From positions 6,756,501-6,820,500 of the forward strand of contig NC_090698.1 of NCBI RefSeq assembly GCF_040954835.1: DNA of 64,000 bases, written 5' to 3'. Below are positions 12,201 to 24,201 of the stretch, piece by piece. Numbering within the stretch: position 1 is the stretch's first letter; each line of letters opens with the position of its first letter. Source of the stretch: Lepisosteus oculatus (Eukaryota > Chordata > Actinopteri > Semionotiformes > Lepisosteidae). The notes below the pieces were generated by a model. That model made no database searches. It was not told the origin of the DNA and saw nothing but the letters and a program-made list of their open reading frames with translations. The translations under genes and the position numbers were made by a program.

Positions 12201-13529
12201 GGTCCCACAGTTGGGCCCAAGGGGCACAGGAGAGATTATAAGTAACTCTTAAAGATGTGTTCTGTTTAGTTCATATACAATAGGGATCATGGGAAGCAAC
12301 TTCCTGCAGAGTGTGGCCAAGACTGTTGAACTCTGGGAGATGGAGTTTTCTGACATGCTGTGCTGAGGTTGTAGGACGTCCTGCCTCAATGCACCCACAA
12401 TCCTCAAAGTGTACATTAGGCCCTCATCTAGAAGCTCCACTTTTAATCTCCCACGTTTTTGTTTTTTCCCAAAACACACACGGCTTTAAGGAAACTGGAC
12501 CTTTCAGCTTTGCTTGTCCATAAAAAATGAGACTGAACCCCTAAAATAATGAATGCGTGCCCTTTCACCCATCCTCTCAATCAAGAATCAGGAATTTCAG
12601 GAATCTCTGCTCACACTGCACACAGAAACTACAGAGCCTCCTTCTTTATTTGTTCAAGTCTCAAAAGAACTATAGATGGTCTCTATAATAAGACGTCCCA
12701 CTACATGTAAAAAATCCTTGCATTTATGATGTTTTTCAAGGTGCTAAGGAGCAGCAACGCAGAGGACTGAATTATTCTGTTCTGGAATTAAAAAAATGTT
12801 CAAAGCAAAATCTAATTTAATCTAATCTAATTCTAATTTAAACGTTATTATGCGAAGATTATGATTGATTATGCCTCATTATTAAACTTGAAATCTTATT
12901 ATCATGCAAAATGTCGTTGATCCAACTGATGGATTCAGGTGTGATCACTAACTTCAAATGCATGAACAGTGTAGAAAGAAAATCTGCCCTTAAGCACCAA
13001 ATGATTATTGCTGTGGACGAGACCACAGTTCGAAAGGAGCTGGTAATGCTATCCATTTCTGTTTGTTTTATTATGGGCTATACATTAAATACTGTGTACT
13101 ATACAGTATATAGCTGTATCTGAACTGACTCTAGCTAACTACATTATTCCTTATGGAGAATAATTCCCCTCCCGAGTCTATAAATTGCTTTATTAAGGAA
13201 TGTAACTGGATTTAACAGGGCCCTCTGTACTGTATCTGGGTAGCTACAAGTAAAACAAACTCAATCTACTGTCATTTATGGTTCCTAACCTTACTTTATT
13301 CATTAATTCTCATGGGAAAAGTCTCCCGTTTTTAAGGCAAAGTTTAAGGCATTATTACAATTCCAAACCTCCATATTTCCACTATCCTTAGAGGGAATTA
13401 CCTTTATACATCATTTCATTTTGTCACGGCAATCTGGATCACTGACGTCCAGTATAATGGGTCTGCCTGTGTATTCTTTGTTCTTATTTATTTGCTTTCT
13501 TTGCATTCCAGGGTGATGGAGGTTTGTGA
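9292..13529 (+). CDS. tm4sf5: Transmembrane 4 L6 family member, TM4SF5-like (five exons)
   Basis: Proposed exons are 9292-9462, 10161-10241, 11572-11720, 11961-12147 and 13512-13529. All introns are GT-AG and the phases join to 201 codons plus stop, close to the usual 195-200 residues of the family. The protein opens [12 protein letters not shown] and has four hydrophobic segments: two in exon 1, one in exon 3 and one in exon 4. The intracellular loop [17 protein letters not shown] is a hallmark of TM4SF4/TM4SF5, and the end of TM4 is followed by CGDCRKK. The large extracellular loop spans exons 3-4 and includes an NET glycosylation site. L6 proteins sit in the plasma membrane and act as tetraspanin-like adaptors in adhesion and signalling. 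The last 6-codon exon is the weakest part: without it, reading runs on to a TGA at 12172-12174. TM4SF4 is the main alternative identity. Confidence 0.85.
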
Positions 13530-14001
13530 AAGTCACAAGATCGTGAGCGCCAGACAAACCACTCCAGAACAACTCAGTTTTCTTCTGCTTGGAAGGGAGA
13601 GAGACCAGACTCCCACTGCACAGCAGTCTGATCCGGCTACAGGAGCATGCTGCATAGACACTGGTTGCTGGTTGCTGGTGATTTCATGCTTATTAGATTA
13701 GAGGTTCTCATTCTCCTGACATGTCACGTTTAAGTACTGTAGCAATTACACATTATTCTGCTTTATTAGTAATTTATTAGTTTCTGCTTTATCAGTACAA
13801 AAAAGTACACAGTAGCCCTGCAACTGGTAAAATCCTAAAAGGATCACACTGCTATGCATGAGTTGGATCCACTATGTTATTGCAGGGAATACTTCTGATT
13901 GGTCAAATCAGATCTGATCATTTATAATAAGATTGCTTTAACTCAGCTTTTTTTCTCTTGGCTGATTTAGGTAGGGCTCTACTTTGAGAACAAACAAGCA
14001 C

Positions 14002-14007
14002 AATAAA
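14002..14007 (+). promoter_or_regulatory. Candidate polyadenylation signal AATAAA
   Basis: An AATAAA lies about 470 bp after the proposed stop of the TM4SF5-like gene and could end its 3' UTR. The assignment is positional only. Confidence 0.35.
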
Positions 14008-14289
14008 CATGAGAGCTTGGTTATTTAAATGTGAGTCAAGCTTGTTTTTCATGGGGTTCTCTCTTGTTGAACAGTTTATCCATAGCATATGCAAAGTACG
14101 ATATGCAATCAACCATATGGTTTTAATAAACAGAAACCCAGCTGGTAATGTAATTTCTGTCTTTATTTTGTTGCATTATATCTTCATTATAATGGTAAAG
14201 AAAAGTATAGATATGTTTCAGAAAAAGTGTTATGCAAGAAACTTAAGGGAACCCTGTAACATACCATGAGCCTCTCATGAGACAGTTAG

Positions 14290-14640
14290 GGTGCCCTCAA
14301 TACTCCCCTGTGTCTTCAGGTCTGTAGCATTGCAATGGTGTAGTCAGTTCAGTACCATTGTCAGGGACTGCACAGCCCTGCTGCTTCTCTGTGGTGCCTT
14401 CAGCTCTACAGAAAAACCACAGCATTGTCAGGGTGTTCTGAGCCCTATAGTTTTACCAGGGAGCAATCAGCACTATAGAAATACCATGGTATCGTCAGTT
14501 GTTCTCACCTCTATTGCACTGATAAAGTGTGAACAGTTCAATAGTACTGTACATCATTCTACAACATTATCACAGTACAGTCAGTTAAATAACTTTGCCA
14601 GGTTTTCTCAGCCCTATGGCATTGCGAAAGTGCCAAACTC
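14290..14640. repeat. Degenerate short-period repeat region
   Basis: Phrases such as cattgtcaggg, agccctatag and agtaccat recur at irregular intervals. This suggests a decayed tandem array with units of a few tens of bases. No gene is seen. Confidence 0.35.
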
Positions 14641-14644
14641 TCAG

Positions 14645-15655
14645 GGGTCTGGATGGCGCGATGCACCGCGCGGTAATTGTATCCCAGAACTGAGTCGGTC
14701 AGTTGTAACCAAGTATTATTGAATCTCATTTAAATGCAAGAGCTTTTATCAGCTGTCTTGATTGTTTATCACTCATACTTTGTGGATTGGGGAACATGTG
14801 AAAATCCTGTTTCAAGGAAGTTCAGATATAGATTGTGGAAATGCTCAGTTGACACCCCAGGAAGGGTTAGCATTCACACACTACTTAGACCATTTTAAGC
14901 TCAGGGCTGGATTTGGGGGCCCAAGTCGAGTGGTTTTTTGCTACTATCTGAATTTTTTTTTAAAAGGAAAATCCCTGTGGCCTGGATGGTGCGATGCACC
15001 GCGTGGTAATTGTATCCCAAAACTAAGTTGGTCGGATCAAAAGTTGTAACCAAGCCTTGTTGAATCCCATTCACTTGCAAGAGCTTTGATCAATGGTCTT
15101 GATTGTTTCCCACTCAAACTGTTTGGTTAGGGGAACATGTCAAAATCCTATGCCCAGAGAAGTTCAGATATAGATGGCAGAAATGTTCAGTTGAGTTAGG
15201 GTTTGCATTCACACACTACTTGGACATTTTTTAAGCTCAGGGATGGATTTTGGTCCCAAGTCAGGTTTAGGACAAGTGGTTTTTGACCTCCTATCTGAAA
15301 TTATTTTTTTCAGAAACTCCGAAGGGCATGGATGCCTCGGTGCACCGCGCTGCATTTGTATCTCAAAACTGAGTCGGTCAAATCAAAAGTTGTAACCTAG
15401 CATTAGTGAATGTCATTCAAATGCAAGTGCCGTTATCAGTGGTCTTCTTTGTTTCCCATTCTTTCTTTTTGGTTTGGGGAACATGTCAAAATCCTATGCC
15501 CAGAGAAGTTCAGATATAGATGGCAGAAATGTTCAGTTGACACCCCAAGTAGAGTTTGGGTTTGCATTCACACGCTTTTTCAAGCCCAGGGCTGGATTTT
15601 GGGTCCCAAGTCAGGTTTAGAACAAGTGGTTTTTACCTCCTACCTGAAAAGTCCA
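14645..15655 (+). repeat. Three tandem copies of a unit of about 340 bp
   Basis: The marker ggatggcgcgatgcaccgcg and its variants begins at 14651, 14984 and 15330, giving spacings of 333 and 346 bp. Each unit continues through a gtatccca-aactgagt block, a gggaacatgt-aaaatcct block, a ttcagatatagat block and a ggctggattt block in the same order. The third copy ends at about 15655, right where a Gypsy-type pol relic begins. No open frame is shared by all three. Confidence 0.85.
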
Positions 15656-17030
15656 ACAACATGTCTTAGGAAGGTCACCTCCCGCCACACAAGCTCACAC
15701 TTGCGGGGGTTGAGCCTCGGGCCAGCACCGCCTGGAGGTTTGTCAAGGCCCGGTCGAAGCCTTGGGCATGGACCAGCAGGTCGTCCAGGCACAGCACACA
15801 CTGGTTCTGCGGGACCGATGCCAGCACCCTCTCCATCAGCCTCTCGAAGGTCGCCGGGGCATTGCACAGGCCAAAGGGCATGACAGTGAACTGCCAGAGG
15901 CCCTGGCCTCTTCTTCGGGCGAGCTTCGGGAGCGAGCGGTACCTGCCAGTAGCCGCAGTGGAGGTCAAGGGAGCTGAACCGGGTCGACCCGGTGATGTAG
16001 TCCAAGGCGTCGTCTATCCTCGGCAGGGGGTAGGAGTCTTTCCGGGTGACCTCATTCAGCTTGCGGTAGTTTACGCTGAACCTGTCACGCCCTCTGTAGC
16101 CAGAGGGCGCTCCTTCTCTGTCCTGTCCCTAGTTTTCCGGTCTGCTGTCCTTCCTGTTCCTCTCTTTCCCTTGGGCTATATATTTCCGGGTCTTGCACTC
16201 TGTCCTCGCTCAGCATTGACGTTCGGATGTCCTGAGACCCGCCTAGCACCAGGGCGCCCCACGTCCGCTCCCTGAGGGCATAGGTTTCTATACGGCATTC
16301 CTGAACTCTTTGCACTAATGAGCCCGGGCCTTTTTCCGCTCTCCTGCTCCCCACGGTTAGTCCCTTTGGACGTCCGTGACAGAACCTCCACGAGCCTTCT
16401 TTTTTTGCGGACCAGCACAGCTGGTGCAGACCACGGGCTCGCGGAGGGCTCAGTCACCCCCGCTGTGGCCATCTTGTCCTCGGCGGCGGTCCTCTTGGTG
16501 TGAGCCATGCGCCGCGGTGGGATGCAGATGGGCCGAGCTTCGCCGGTGTCGAAGTCGTGTTGGACCAGGGCAGTGCGAGTGCAGCCCTGCCACGAAGAGG
16601 TCCTCGCTCTGGGCAAGTAGCGCCTGCGGCCGCTGCTGCTGGTCCCGACCGAGGCCCTGGCAGCTTCACTGGTGCAGGTCCTCAACGCCGTTGCTTCCAA
16701 ACAATGCTCGGCCCCCGCCACCGCCGCCTTGTCTGGCCCCCTTGGTGACTCAGGGGCAGGATCCGGCACGCTCGCTCCTCGGCTCACGGGCCCGTTCCAC
16801 CCCGGCTCCAGCAAGCCTGCGTCCCTCGGCCCTCGCCGGGCCTGCCCTCCACCAGGTGAAGTCGCTCTCCCTGCCTCACCAACTCCTGCCGGCCCAAGTC
16901 CAAACTGGCCCCTGCCCACTGCAGCAGGTCCAGCCCCAGGATGCAGTCCTGGATGGGTGTGAGGTAGCAGGGGTGGCGCACTGCTGTTTTTCTTCCATCA
17001 AAACCAAAACCAACACAGGATTTACACACA
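15640..17030 (-). mobile_element. Ty3/Gypsy LTR-retrotransposon pol relic
   Basis: On the minus strand, from high to low coordinate, there is a protease/linker end with DCILGLDLL (about 16945), then HDFDTGEARPI...PPRR and SPWSAPAVLVRKK (about 16560-16390). After the solo LTR at 16083-16381 come YRKLNEVT (about 16060), SSLDLHCGYWQV, PFGLCNAPATFERLMERVL, the catalytic-box region CLDDLL, and LNPRKCEL. That is the expected order for Gypsy protease and reverse transcriptase. Frameshifts separate the blocks, the third catalytic box reads LDDLL rather than YLDDI, and no flanking LTRs or integrase are seen. It is dead. Confidence 0.85.
16083..16381 (+). mobile_element. Solo LTR nested in the Gypsy relic
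   Basis: The element starts TGTCACG and ends CGTGACA, and is flanked on both sides by the 5-bp direct repeat GAACC (16078-16082 and 16382-16386). Inside it has a TATA-like gctatatatttccgggt (about 16175). It splits the reverse-transcriptase reading of the host Gypsy relic between the VLVRKK and YRKLNE blocks, so it inserted later. A reverse-oriented relative sits at 44629-44959. Confidence 0.85.
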
Positions 17031-17279
17031 CATAAGGCGACAGAAGACGTACACAGGTTTAGGGTGGTAACTCGTTAACAGAAGACTACACACTTACAAA
17101 GCTACACAGGACACTTACTGTAAACTAATATAACACTGTTTACATAAGCAGGGTCAGCTGCTGGTCATCGTGCTGACTCTCAGACTCCCCCCGGCTACAA
17201 CTCCTAGCCTGTTTCGCTGTACCCTGAGTGTCTAGGTGCGCTTCCTCCTCACCACCGGGCGGAGGCGCTACAATATATC

Positions 17280-18240
17280 AAAAAGCAGGCGGTATGTTGC
17301 CGTACGTCCACCGCGTTTAAATGAAGCATACCTCGCTCATTTTAAATGGCTGGATCTGGTTTTTTCCTAATAAACCTGTTTCGGGTACAGTTAGACCCTA
17401 CAAAGATGGCCGACCGAACTCACAAATTGTACACCCGGGGAAAGCTATATCTCACATCAGCAGCATACGGAACAACCGTATAACACGCAAGACTATATCA
17501 GTCGAGATCGGCTCGATCGATGAGGAAGTTTGGGAGAGAAAAATAACTCGTGGTGTGAGAAGAGAATTAAAGGTAGAAATTCTGGTGCTTTGAATGCTGT
17601 AGATTGTCATTCGGGAACGATTATTGGATTGCGGATTACTATGTGGTTGTTGGAGTTGTTGCAGACAATAGCGTCTTAGACTAAGATATGGAGACATCTA
17701 AAGTTGTCTAAACTTTCAAGGAAAAGTCACGGAGGTACAGTACTATTTTTAAGAGTCTGGCTGATTGTTTATATTGCTTAAACCTGTCCGTTACGTCACT
17801 TTTTACCTGACCGCCCCTCTGTGACATTACACCACACACAGTCCAAGTTCCCAGGCCCGGTTCAGACTAGTAACCAGAGGAATTACTGTCTGTAAGTGGT
17901 GCATCGGATCATCACAGTCGTTATAAACATAACTAAAGAAGTCAATGCAAGTGCTTTCGAGATGCTGCAACACTTAGTCAGAAAACATTCATTTTCACTA
18001 AGGATTTTGAACATAAACATACAGTAGGTTATCATTTTAATGATTTAATTTCTCAGACATCCATCAAACACCAACAGTAATTAAAAGTACAATAATGTGG
18101 CAAAAAACTAAAAAGGTTAAAATGTACAAAAAGCAGTCCGACGTTTGCTTTTCGTAGGCGATCCCCAGATAATTGCTGGCTTCTGGTGAAAAGAGTGTAC
18201 CTGGCCATCTGATTTCTCTTGTGGATCCAGACTGGTCTCT
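17280..18240. other. No gene seen
   Basis: Only short open frames without domains are present. The sequence runs up to the lectin-like exon relic. Confidence 0.4.
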
Positions 18241-18256
18241 TCTTCTCCTTCCTCAG

Positions 18257-18352
18257 AGTGATATTGCAAGCTGGATGATATACAAAACCAAGTGCTATTA
18301 CTTTGCCAATAACTATACCTGGACCCAGATCAGAGACACGTTTCCAGTATAA
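18257..18352 (+). pseudogene. C-type lectin domain exon relic
   Basis: After a good acceptor (tctccttcctcag at about 18244-18256) a frame reads SWMIYKTKCYYFANN and then YTWTQIRD before stopping at a TAA at 18350-18352. The pattern W-x(2)-Y-x(2)-K-C-Y-Y-F followed by W-x-x-x-R-D is the start of a C-type lectin domain as seen in NK-receptor-like and CD209-like proteins. The cysteine normally found just after R-D is missing (RDTFPV) and no second half of the domain follows. It is either a decayed exon or a pseudogene fragment. Confidence 0.45.
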
Positions 18353-19220
18353 GACTGGAAGGACAACTGGTGACAGAACAGTGAAAACCAGGCAAGATAA
18401 TGTTTTTAAATTTGCTTTTTATTGAATTTTTATTGGCCCAGATGCAAATTTCTCAAAAGCTCGGTTTCATTCCCAGACACTGTTTGCAGTGTGAGTCAGT
18501 ATAGATTTAGCCAGTAAACCAGTCTTGATCTCTGCACAGTGGTGCACTTTCACAGCCAGCCACAGCTAGGTTCCTGTGGAAACTTTTCCAAGGCGGGCTG
18601 TGTGCATTCTGTGCAGAGGAATGCACAGGAGCGGAGCTCAGTGATATCATCAAGGGACAAGAACGTGATGGAGCTTGTGCTTTTTCGCTAAAAAATGCTG
18701 TTCGCAAAGGGATAAGAGGATAGTATGTTGCAATACTGTATTAAACCCAACCAAGCAACGGATTACACAAGAACACGAAGAAGGTTGCCTTCTGAGGGAC
18801 TGTTCTTTACAAATATATGAGACGCAAGGAAAGCTTCAACGAATTCAAAATAAATAAAAATCTGGTATGTGGAAAAAAGTGTCAGCTTTTTTTAAGAATC
18901 AGTTACAGCTGTGCAGCAATCAGCAGTACACATTCTGTAGTATTGAAGACAGTAATTCATGGGATTGCATAGAAGAAACATGCAGCCATTTGCTTTCCAG
19001 TATATGAAATACTTATTGAATATTAAAAGTTTTCCCAGTGTCCACTCAGCAACCATTCATTGTCGGTTTGGAATACTGGTGGTAGCTTGTCCTCATCCTG
19101 GTTACACTGCATTACCACAGTAAGACATGACCACAACAAATGGTCAGTTACAGAGAATGCTCTAACTGACCAACAACAGGCCTATTAATGACTGACAGTG
19201 GTTTACTGTGCTAAAAGCTT
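18353..19220. other. No gene seen
   Basis: AT-rich sequence with no supported feature. Confidence 0.4.
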
Positions 19221-19221
19221 C

Positions 19222-19795
19222 TTATGGCCAGTCCTTACTCAACAACAAGCAGCCAGGTCACCCTGCAACTCACTGGAGCTCAGCAGGTGTGAGCCTGGTC
19301 AGTACCTGGACGGGAGACCTCCTGGGAAAGCTGAGGTTGCTGCTGGAAGAGGTGTTAGTGGGACCAGTAGGAGGCACTCACCATGCGCTCTGTGTGGGTC
19401 CTGATGCCCCAGTACAGTGACAGGGACACTATACTGTAAAAAGTCGCTGTTACGGATAAGATGTAAAATCGAAGTCCTGACTCTTTGTTGTCATTAAAAA
19501 TCCCAGGGTGTTTCTCAAAAAGAGTAGTAGTACTACCTGGCCAAACGTCTCCCTGGCCTTTACCAGTCATGGCCTTCTAATAATCCCCATCTCTGAACTG
19601 GCTCCATCACTCTGTTCTCCTCCCACTGAGAGCTGGTGTGTGGTGAGTGTTACTGGTGCAATATGGCTGCCGCCACATCATCCAGATGGGGCTGCACACT
19701 GGTGGTGGAAGAGGGGAGTCCCCATCACCTGTAAAGCACTTTGAGTGGAGTGTCCAGAAAAGTGCTATATGAGTGTAAGGATTATTAGTATTATA
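19222..19795 (+). mobile_element. 5S-rRNA-derived SINE, near full length
   Basis: A 5S-like head (about 19240-19325: aggtgtgagcctggtcagta, then gacgggagacctcctggga) precedes the same body and tail (agtgctatatgagtgtaagg) found on the minus strand at 6262-6838. Differences between the two copies are scattered substitutions and small indels. Confidence 0.85.
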
Positions 19796-19799
19796 TGTG

Positions 19800-22700
19800 A
19801 TTAATGCTGAGTGCTGATAAGAACGTGTTGCCTTACAGGGTAACATTTTGCAACGCTTCCCCCTTCCATTTGAAATGCAGCCCCCCAGACAGCTCATTTT
19901 CCCAAAACAACAGTGTGTTCTCCCACATAGCCAGTGTCCTCAGCCAGTCCACCATCAGGTCATCTTAACTGCTTATTGAATTATTAATCTGAACCAGGTA
20001 GGATACTTGTTATATGAACCTTCACGGAGTCATATCGCTATTGTGTTTCTTGAGCTGTGTTTCATTGTCTCTTAGAATAAACAGCACAAGACAATTCCAA
20101 ATGCATATATATTTTTTAAATATATTTTTTGCTATGATTTCATTGGGAACAAAACTCATGAGAAACAGTGAATATACTGCACATATTCGATTCACCTCCA
20201 ATTAGATTGGATGATGACAGAATGAACACCTCCCATTACCTACTAAGACCTGTCACTGATTACCTTGAACAAGGTACTCTATTCAGACATCTACAATACA
20301 AATGACCACATGCATAAATGGTTACTTATGTTGGATAAAAGCATCAACCATGTAAATTAATAAATACTCCAGTAGCAGAAATGAGCTGAGGGCTAGCTGG
20401 GAAGGTGATGAACATGGTTCTGAAGGGAAAATGTACTCAAATTGAAAGACTTCACTTCACTTCACTTTTACATGATTTAATTACCAATTCATTTCTACTT
20501 TTCTTTCATTTCTGTTTTAAGATACTAACAAGAACATGGAATTAAAAAACTGTTACCAGACACAGAAGCACTGAAATGACAATTACACAGTAACTGTACC
20601 CCATGTGTATAATACGTGCCCTTTTCATACAGATCCATACTGTACTGTGGCCCGCAGAGACAAGAAGGTGTTTTTTGGGTGATTCTTGTATCATGTGGTG
20701 CTAATGATCACCCTTCTCATCATTATTGTGATGAAGCTTAGTGTGGCAATTACTGTACATGCAAGGCTGCACAACCCCTCCCTAACTCAGTGGGGTGCTG
20801 GAGTGGCTCGTCTGTTGAGGATGGTGTGACACTGTTCACATCTTCGCCATGTCAGAAATGGCCTTGCACTTATAGCGATGGCAGTTCAGCGCACCTTAAT
20901 CTACAAATTGGAAACCAAATAAACAAAGTCTAATCACGACACTAACAGACCTCGCCTAAACCGCGGGAAAGGCCAACCCTCTAACCTAATACGATTCCAC
21001 AGCAGAGACAACAAGACAGCAGCTGAGTCAGCCTGTGCTGCTCCACCCTTTAGCCACCCTGCTCTCAGACTAACACAATGGGAGGTATGCAGCACAAGGG
21101 CATGGATCCCCACTACAGCAGTTAATTGCAAAACATTTTGCTTTTAGCCAAAAGACAGGTAGTGCAGGATTTCTAACAATCAATGTTTCACGTAAGGCTG
21201 CAAAGGGAATCTCTTCCCACGCTCCTGCTGAAATGAACCTCACCATCTACGAACTGAGCAGCTTCTCTCTTCTAAAGAGAATTATTGTATCTATGCAAAC
21301 AGACATGCAATCACCTGAGGGTCACAGTTGCAGTTCCGTTTCAGTGAACCGCTAGCAACTGTGATCTGACACAGGGGAGAGGAACACGACGAGACCGGGA
21401 ACATGATAGCCTCTTAACACAAGTGTTTTTTATTTGTATTTAAAAAGAAAGCATATCAGAATAAAAAAACAAAGTATATTATCCCAAGGCTAAGTTTTTT
21501 GTACAGGTGCTTTCCCTTCCTGTGGTTCTTTATGCACTTAGGCTCCTCTGGGTTCAGGTTTCTCTGAAATGCGAGATATGGTCAGAGATCAAATGACACA
21601 CTTCTCGCCACAGCCCCTCCGGATGACAAGTAGCGATCCCAGCTAACCGAATATTGTCCAAGAGATTCTGGGTAACCTGAACTTGCATTGTCCCCACACG
21701 AGCGACAGTAGTCCTGTTAAGGGAAATACAGGACCTGAGCGCATGGGAGCTGTTCGGCTCTCGCCTCTGACCCCCAGACACCAAAAGGCAAGACCATTCC
21801 TGGGAATGAACCCTTGACACGGACACAGGGAAACAAGGAACAGGTCTGCCCAGCCGCAGGAGCCTGGGTTATGTCGTGATGTGTCGTTCTTCCAGCCCAG
21901 TGCTTCTTAGCTGCTGGCCCTTCGAAAGCCCTCTATTGCAGCCCTCAGATATAACTAGCATCTTATCTATGACATTGGCCTTGCTCATTAGTTATGAAAG
22001 AACGAAGGAGCTGGTTGTGGTATCTTTCTGCACTGCAGAGGATGAGAAGTGCAGAAGTTCAGTAGCCCAGTTCACAAGCGTGGCCTCATGAATGGACTCC
22101 CCATTCAATTGCATACAAAAGAACTCATTACACCCAGGCACCCCCGCAGTTCCACAATGGTTATGTTCCATACCACCTGGCTTTCTCTCAGCCCCTCTCG
22201 GTAACGAGCACGCACCTGTTAATTAAGGCCAAGTCCCGCTGTCCTGCTTCTACTTCTCCTCTTGACACTTTCTACAGAACAAAAGGGACACCCACTGCAG
22301 TACGTACAATAAAACTGTAGTTCAAGCAAAGAGCATCACATCACATCATCTAACGTAGACGTTCACATATCTAAATTCCTAGAGCTGATCTGAATGCTTT
22401 TCAGCCATGACTAAAGGAGTACTACTGGAAACAGATACCTGACATTATATCAGACAATGCACCTGTAACACGCAAGACAATGCAGAACAAGACTGCTTCA
22501 GGTTACACACATCTTTTTACGGGAAGTTGAATTTATATAAAGTCAAGGACATGAACAGTACCTCTACTCTATTATAACTGTGCAGTCTTCTTCAACAAGT
22601 AAGCTCTTTAATTCCCTACACTACGCTGGACTTCTAACACGCGTATAAGTGTAAGGAATTAGCATCATCATAATTAAGTAGAAAACAGCATAAGGTTTAT

Positions 22701-23220
22701 GGAGCCCAAATTATAGGGTTACATTGTACTATTAATGTCAACCAAATGCAGGTTTTAAAAATTTGATTTTGTGTATGTAGGTAACACAAGCTGCTTATTA
22801 TTGTCATAACTTTTGTCTCACATGGAGAAGGAAAATTCAACACTGGGTTTGACAAGACAGTTTGCAGAAATGATACAGCTGGATTTGTAAAAGTCAACAG
22901 GGAGTTAAAACTGCCACGCCTATTACATTTGCTAAGGGTGTTCAGTACATCCTTGTCATCAGCTCTATAATAAACATACCAAACAAACAGGGAAACCACC
23001 ACACCTACAGTACTAACACAAGTTGTTATATTTTAATATATAGAAGAAAGTAAGGCTAATGGTTAAGTAACTTTATAAACCAGAGTGTGATTTAGAAAAA
23101 GCAGCAGAATAGTTTATACAGAAAAATATGAATAACAAATAATGTTTTTAATTGTTCCCATTTTTTATCACTTGATTCAAAGCATTTTTCAAAAGCCACA
23201 ATGCTTTTAAAAGGGATTTT
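19800..23220. other. No gene supported
   Basis: A minus-strand frame of 90 codons at 21554-21826, with an AATAAA on the same strand near 21427-21432, could be a 3' exon. I recognise no domain in it and do not call it a gene. The rest is AT-rich sequence without clear exons. Confidence 0.4.
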
Positions 23221-23229
23221 AAATGGGAT

Positions 23230-23500
23230 TAAATGCAATCCAACTTTATTTGTCATTATACTTACAAGGGTGCATAGTATAGTGAAATGTGTTTCTCATG
23301 AGTCTCAGGTGCAGCATATACTGTATATATAGAACAGCAGACAAGACAATAGACAGAAATACAATAACAGTGTAAACAAGAGTATGGTGCCAGTGCAAAA
23401 ATGTCAAAAACACACAGAGAAAAGTACAGTATACAAACAGGACAAAAACAGAGCAAAAGTAATACGGCAAACAGTGCAAAAATAATACAGCGATGATTAA
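23230..23500. repeat. Dispersed repeat fragment of common fish type
   Basis: The sequence starts tttatttgtcattatactta, continues with a gtgaaatgtgtttctcatgag block, and then has many acagtgcaaaaa-like phrases. I know this arrangement from abundant interspersed repeats in fish genomes, but I cannot name the family. Confidence 0.4.
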
Positions 23501-24049
23501 ATAGTACAACTTGTACAGTAGTACAGCTTGTACTAGTACAACTAGCTACTCTTTGAAGGATAGGAACAACAAGCACACAAATTCAGAGAACAATTTTACA
23601 ACAATGCAAACAAGAATCCTAATTAAATCCAAACCTAGTGCTGCACACTGTTGCAAGCACATGCCTACAGCGGTAACCTCAGATTCTGGAATTAGAAAAG
23701 GTAAAACTGACATTGTCTTATTAGGGTTAAGGTAAATATGAGACTAGATCTGGAGCAGTCTGCCTGTCTGAAGCCCCACCACCCTGCCAGAAGGAAGGTT
23801 GAAAATTCCAGGAGCACATGGGACAAATCGTGGAATAACAGAACTTGCTGAATAGAAGCAGTTAGAATGGGTTTGTTTAATGCTTCTGCTCAATGCTAAA
23901 ACAATAACTAGTAAGCTAGTCATTAAACTGATCATGAACTGCTGCTGATGGTGGTACAGTCCTACCGCTGGTACTGTACAGTTCCGCTGGCTGAAAGCCT
24001 GTATTTGTTGCTTTTGTGAGCTCGGTAAAGAAATTGTTTTCCACATCCC

Positions 24050-24201
24050 AGTGTGACGTAGTCATTTCTTCAACTTCCACCTCTGTCGACCCGGAAAAAC
24101 AAGTCCTGCTGCTTGTGAGGATAGCGCAGACAACTGCAGTCACAACCATTCAAGAGCTGGAAGCAGAGACTATCAGCTGCCTCACCCTCCCGCTGTTTCA
24201 G
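24050..24201 (+). other. Candidate 5' untranslated exon of the TCAF gene
   Basis: The sequence ends in a strong donor (tttcag followed by gtaaga at 24202) about 1.07 kb before the acceptor at 25274. The first coding exon of TCAF begins with untranslated bases after an acceptor, so an upstream noncoding exon is expected. This is the best placed donor I see. The 5' boundary is not determined. Confidence 0.3.

Noticed and set aside
16176-16919. A 247-codon minus-strand frame as a gene
   Set aside because: It is a frame running through the Gypsy relic and the nested LTR, with only one short block of real pol similarity.
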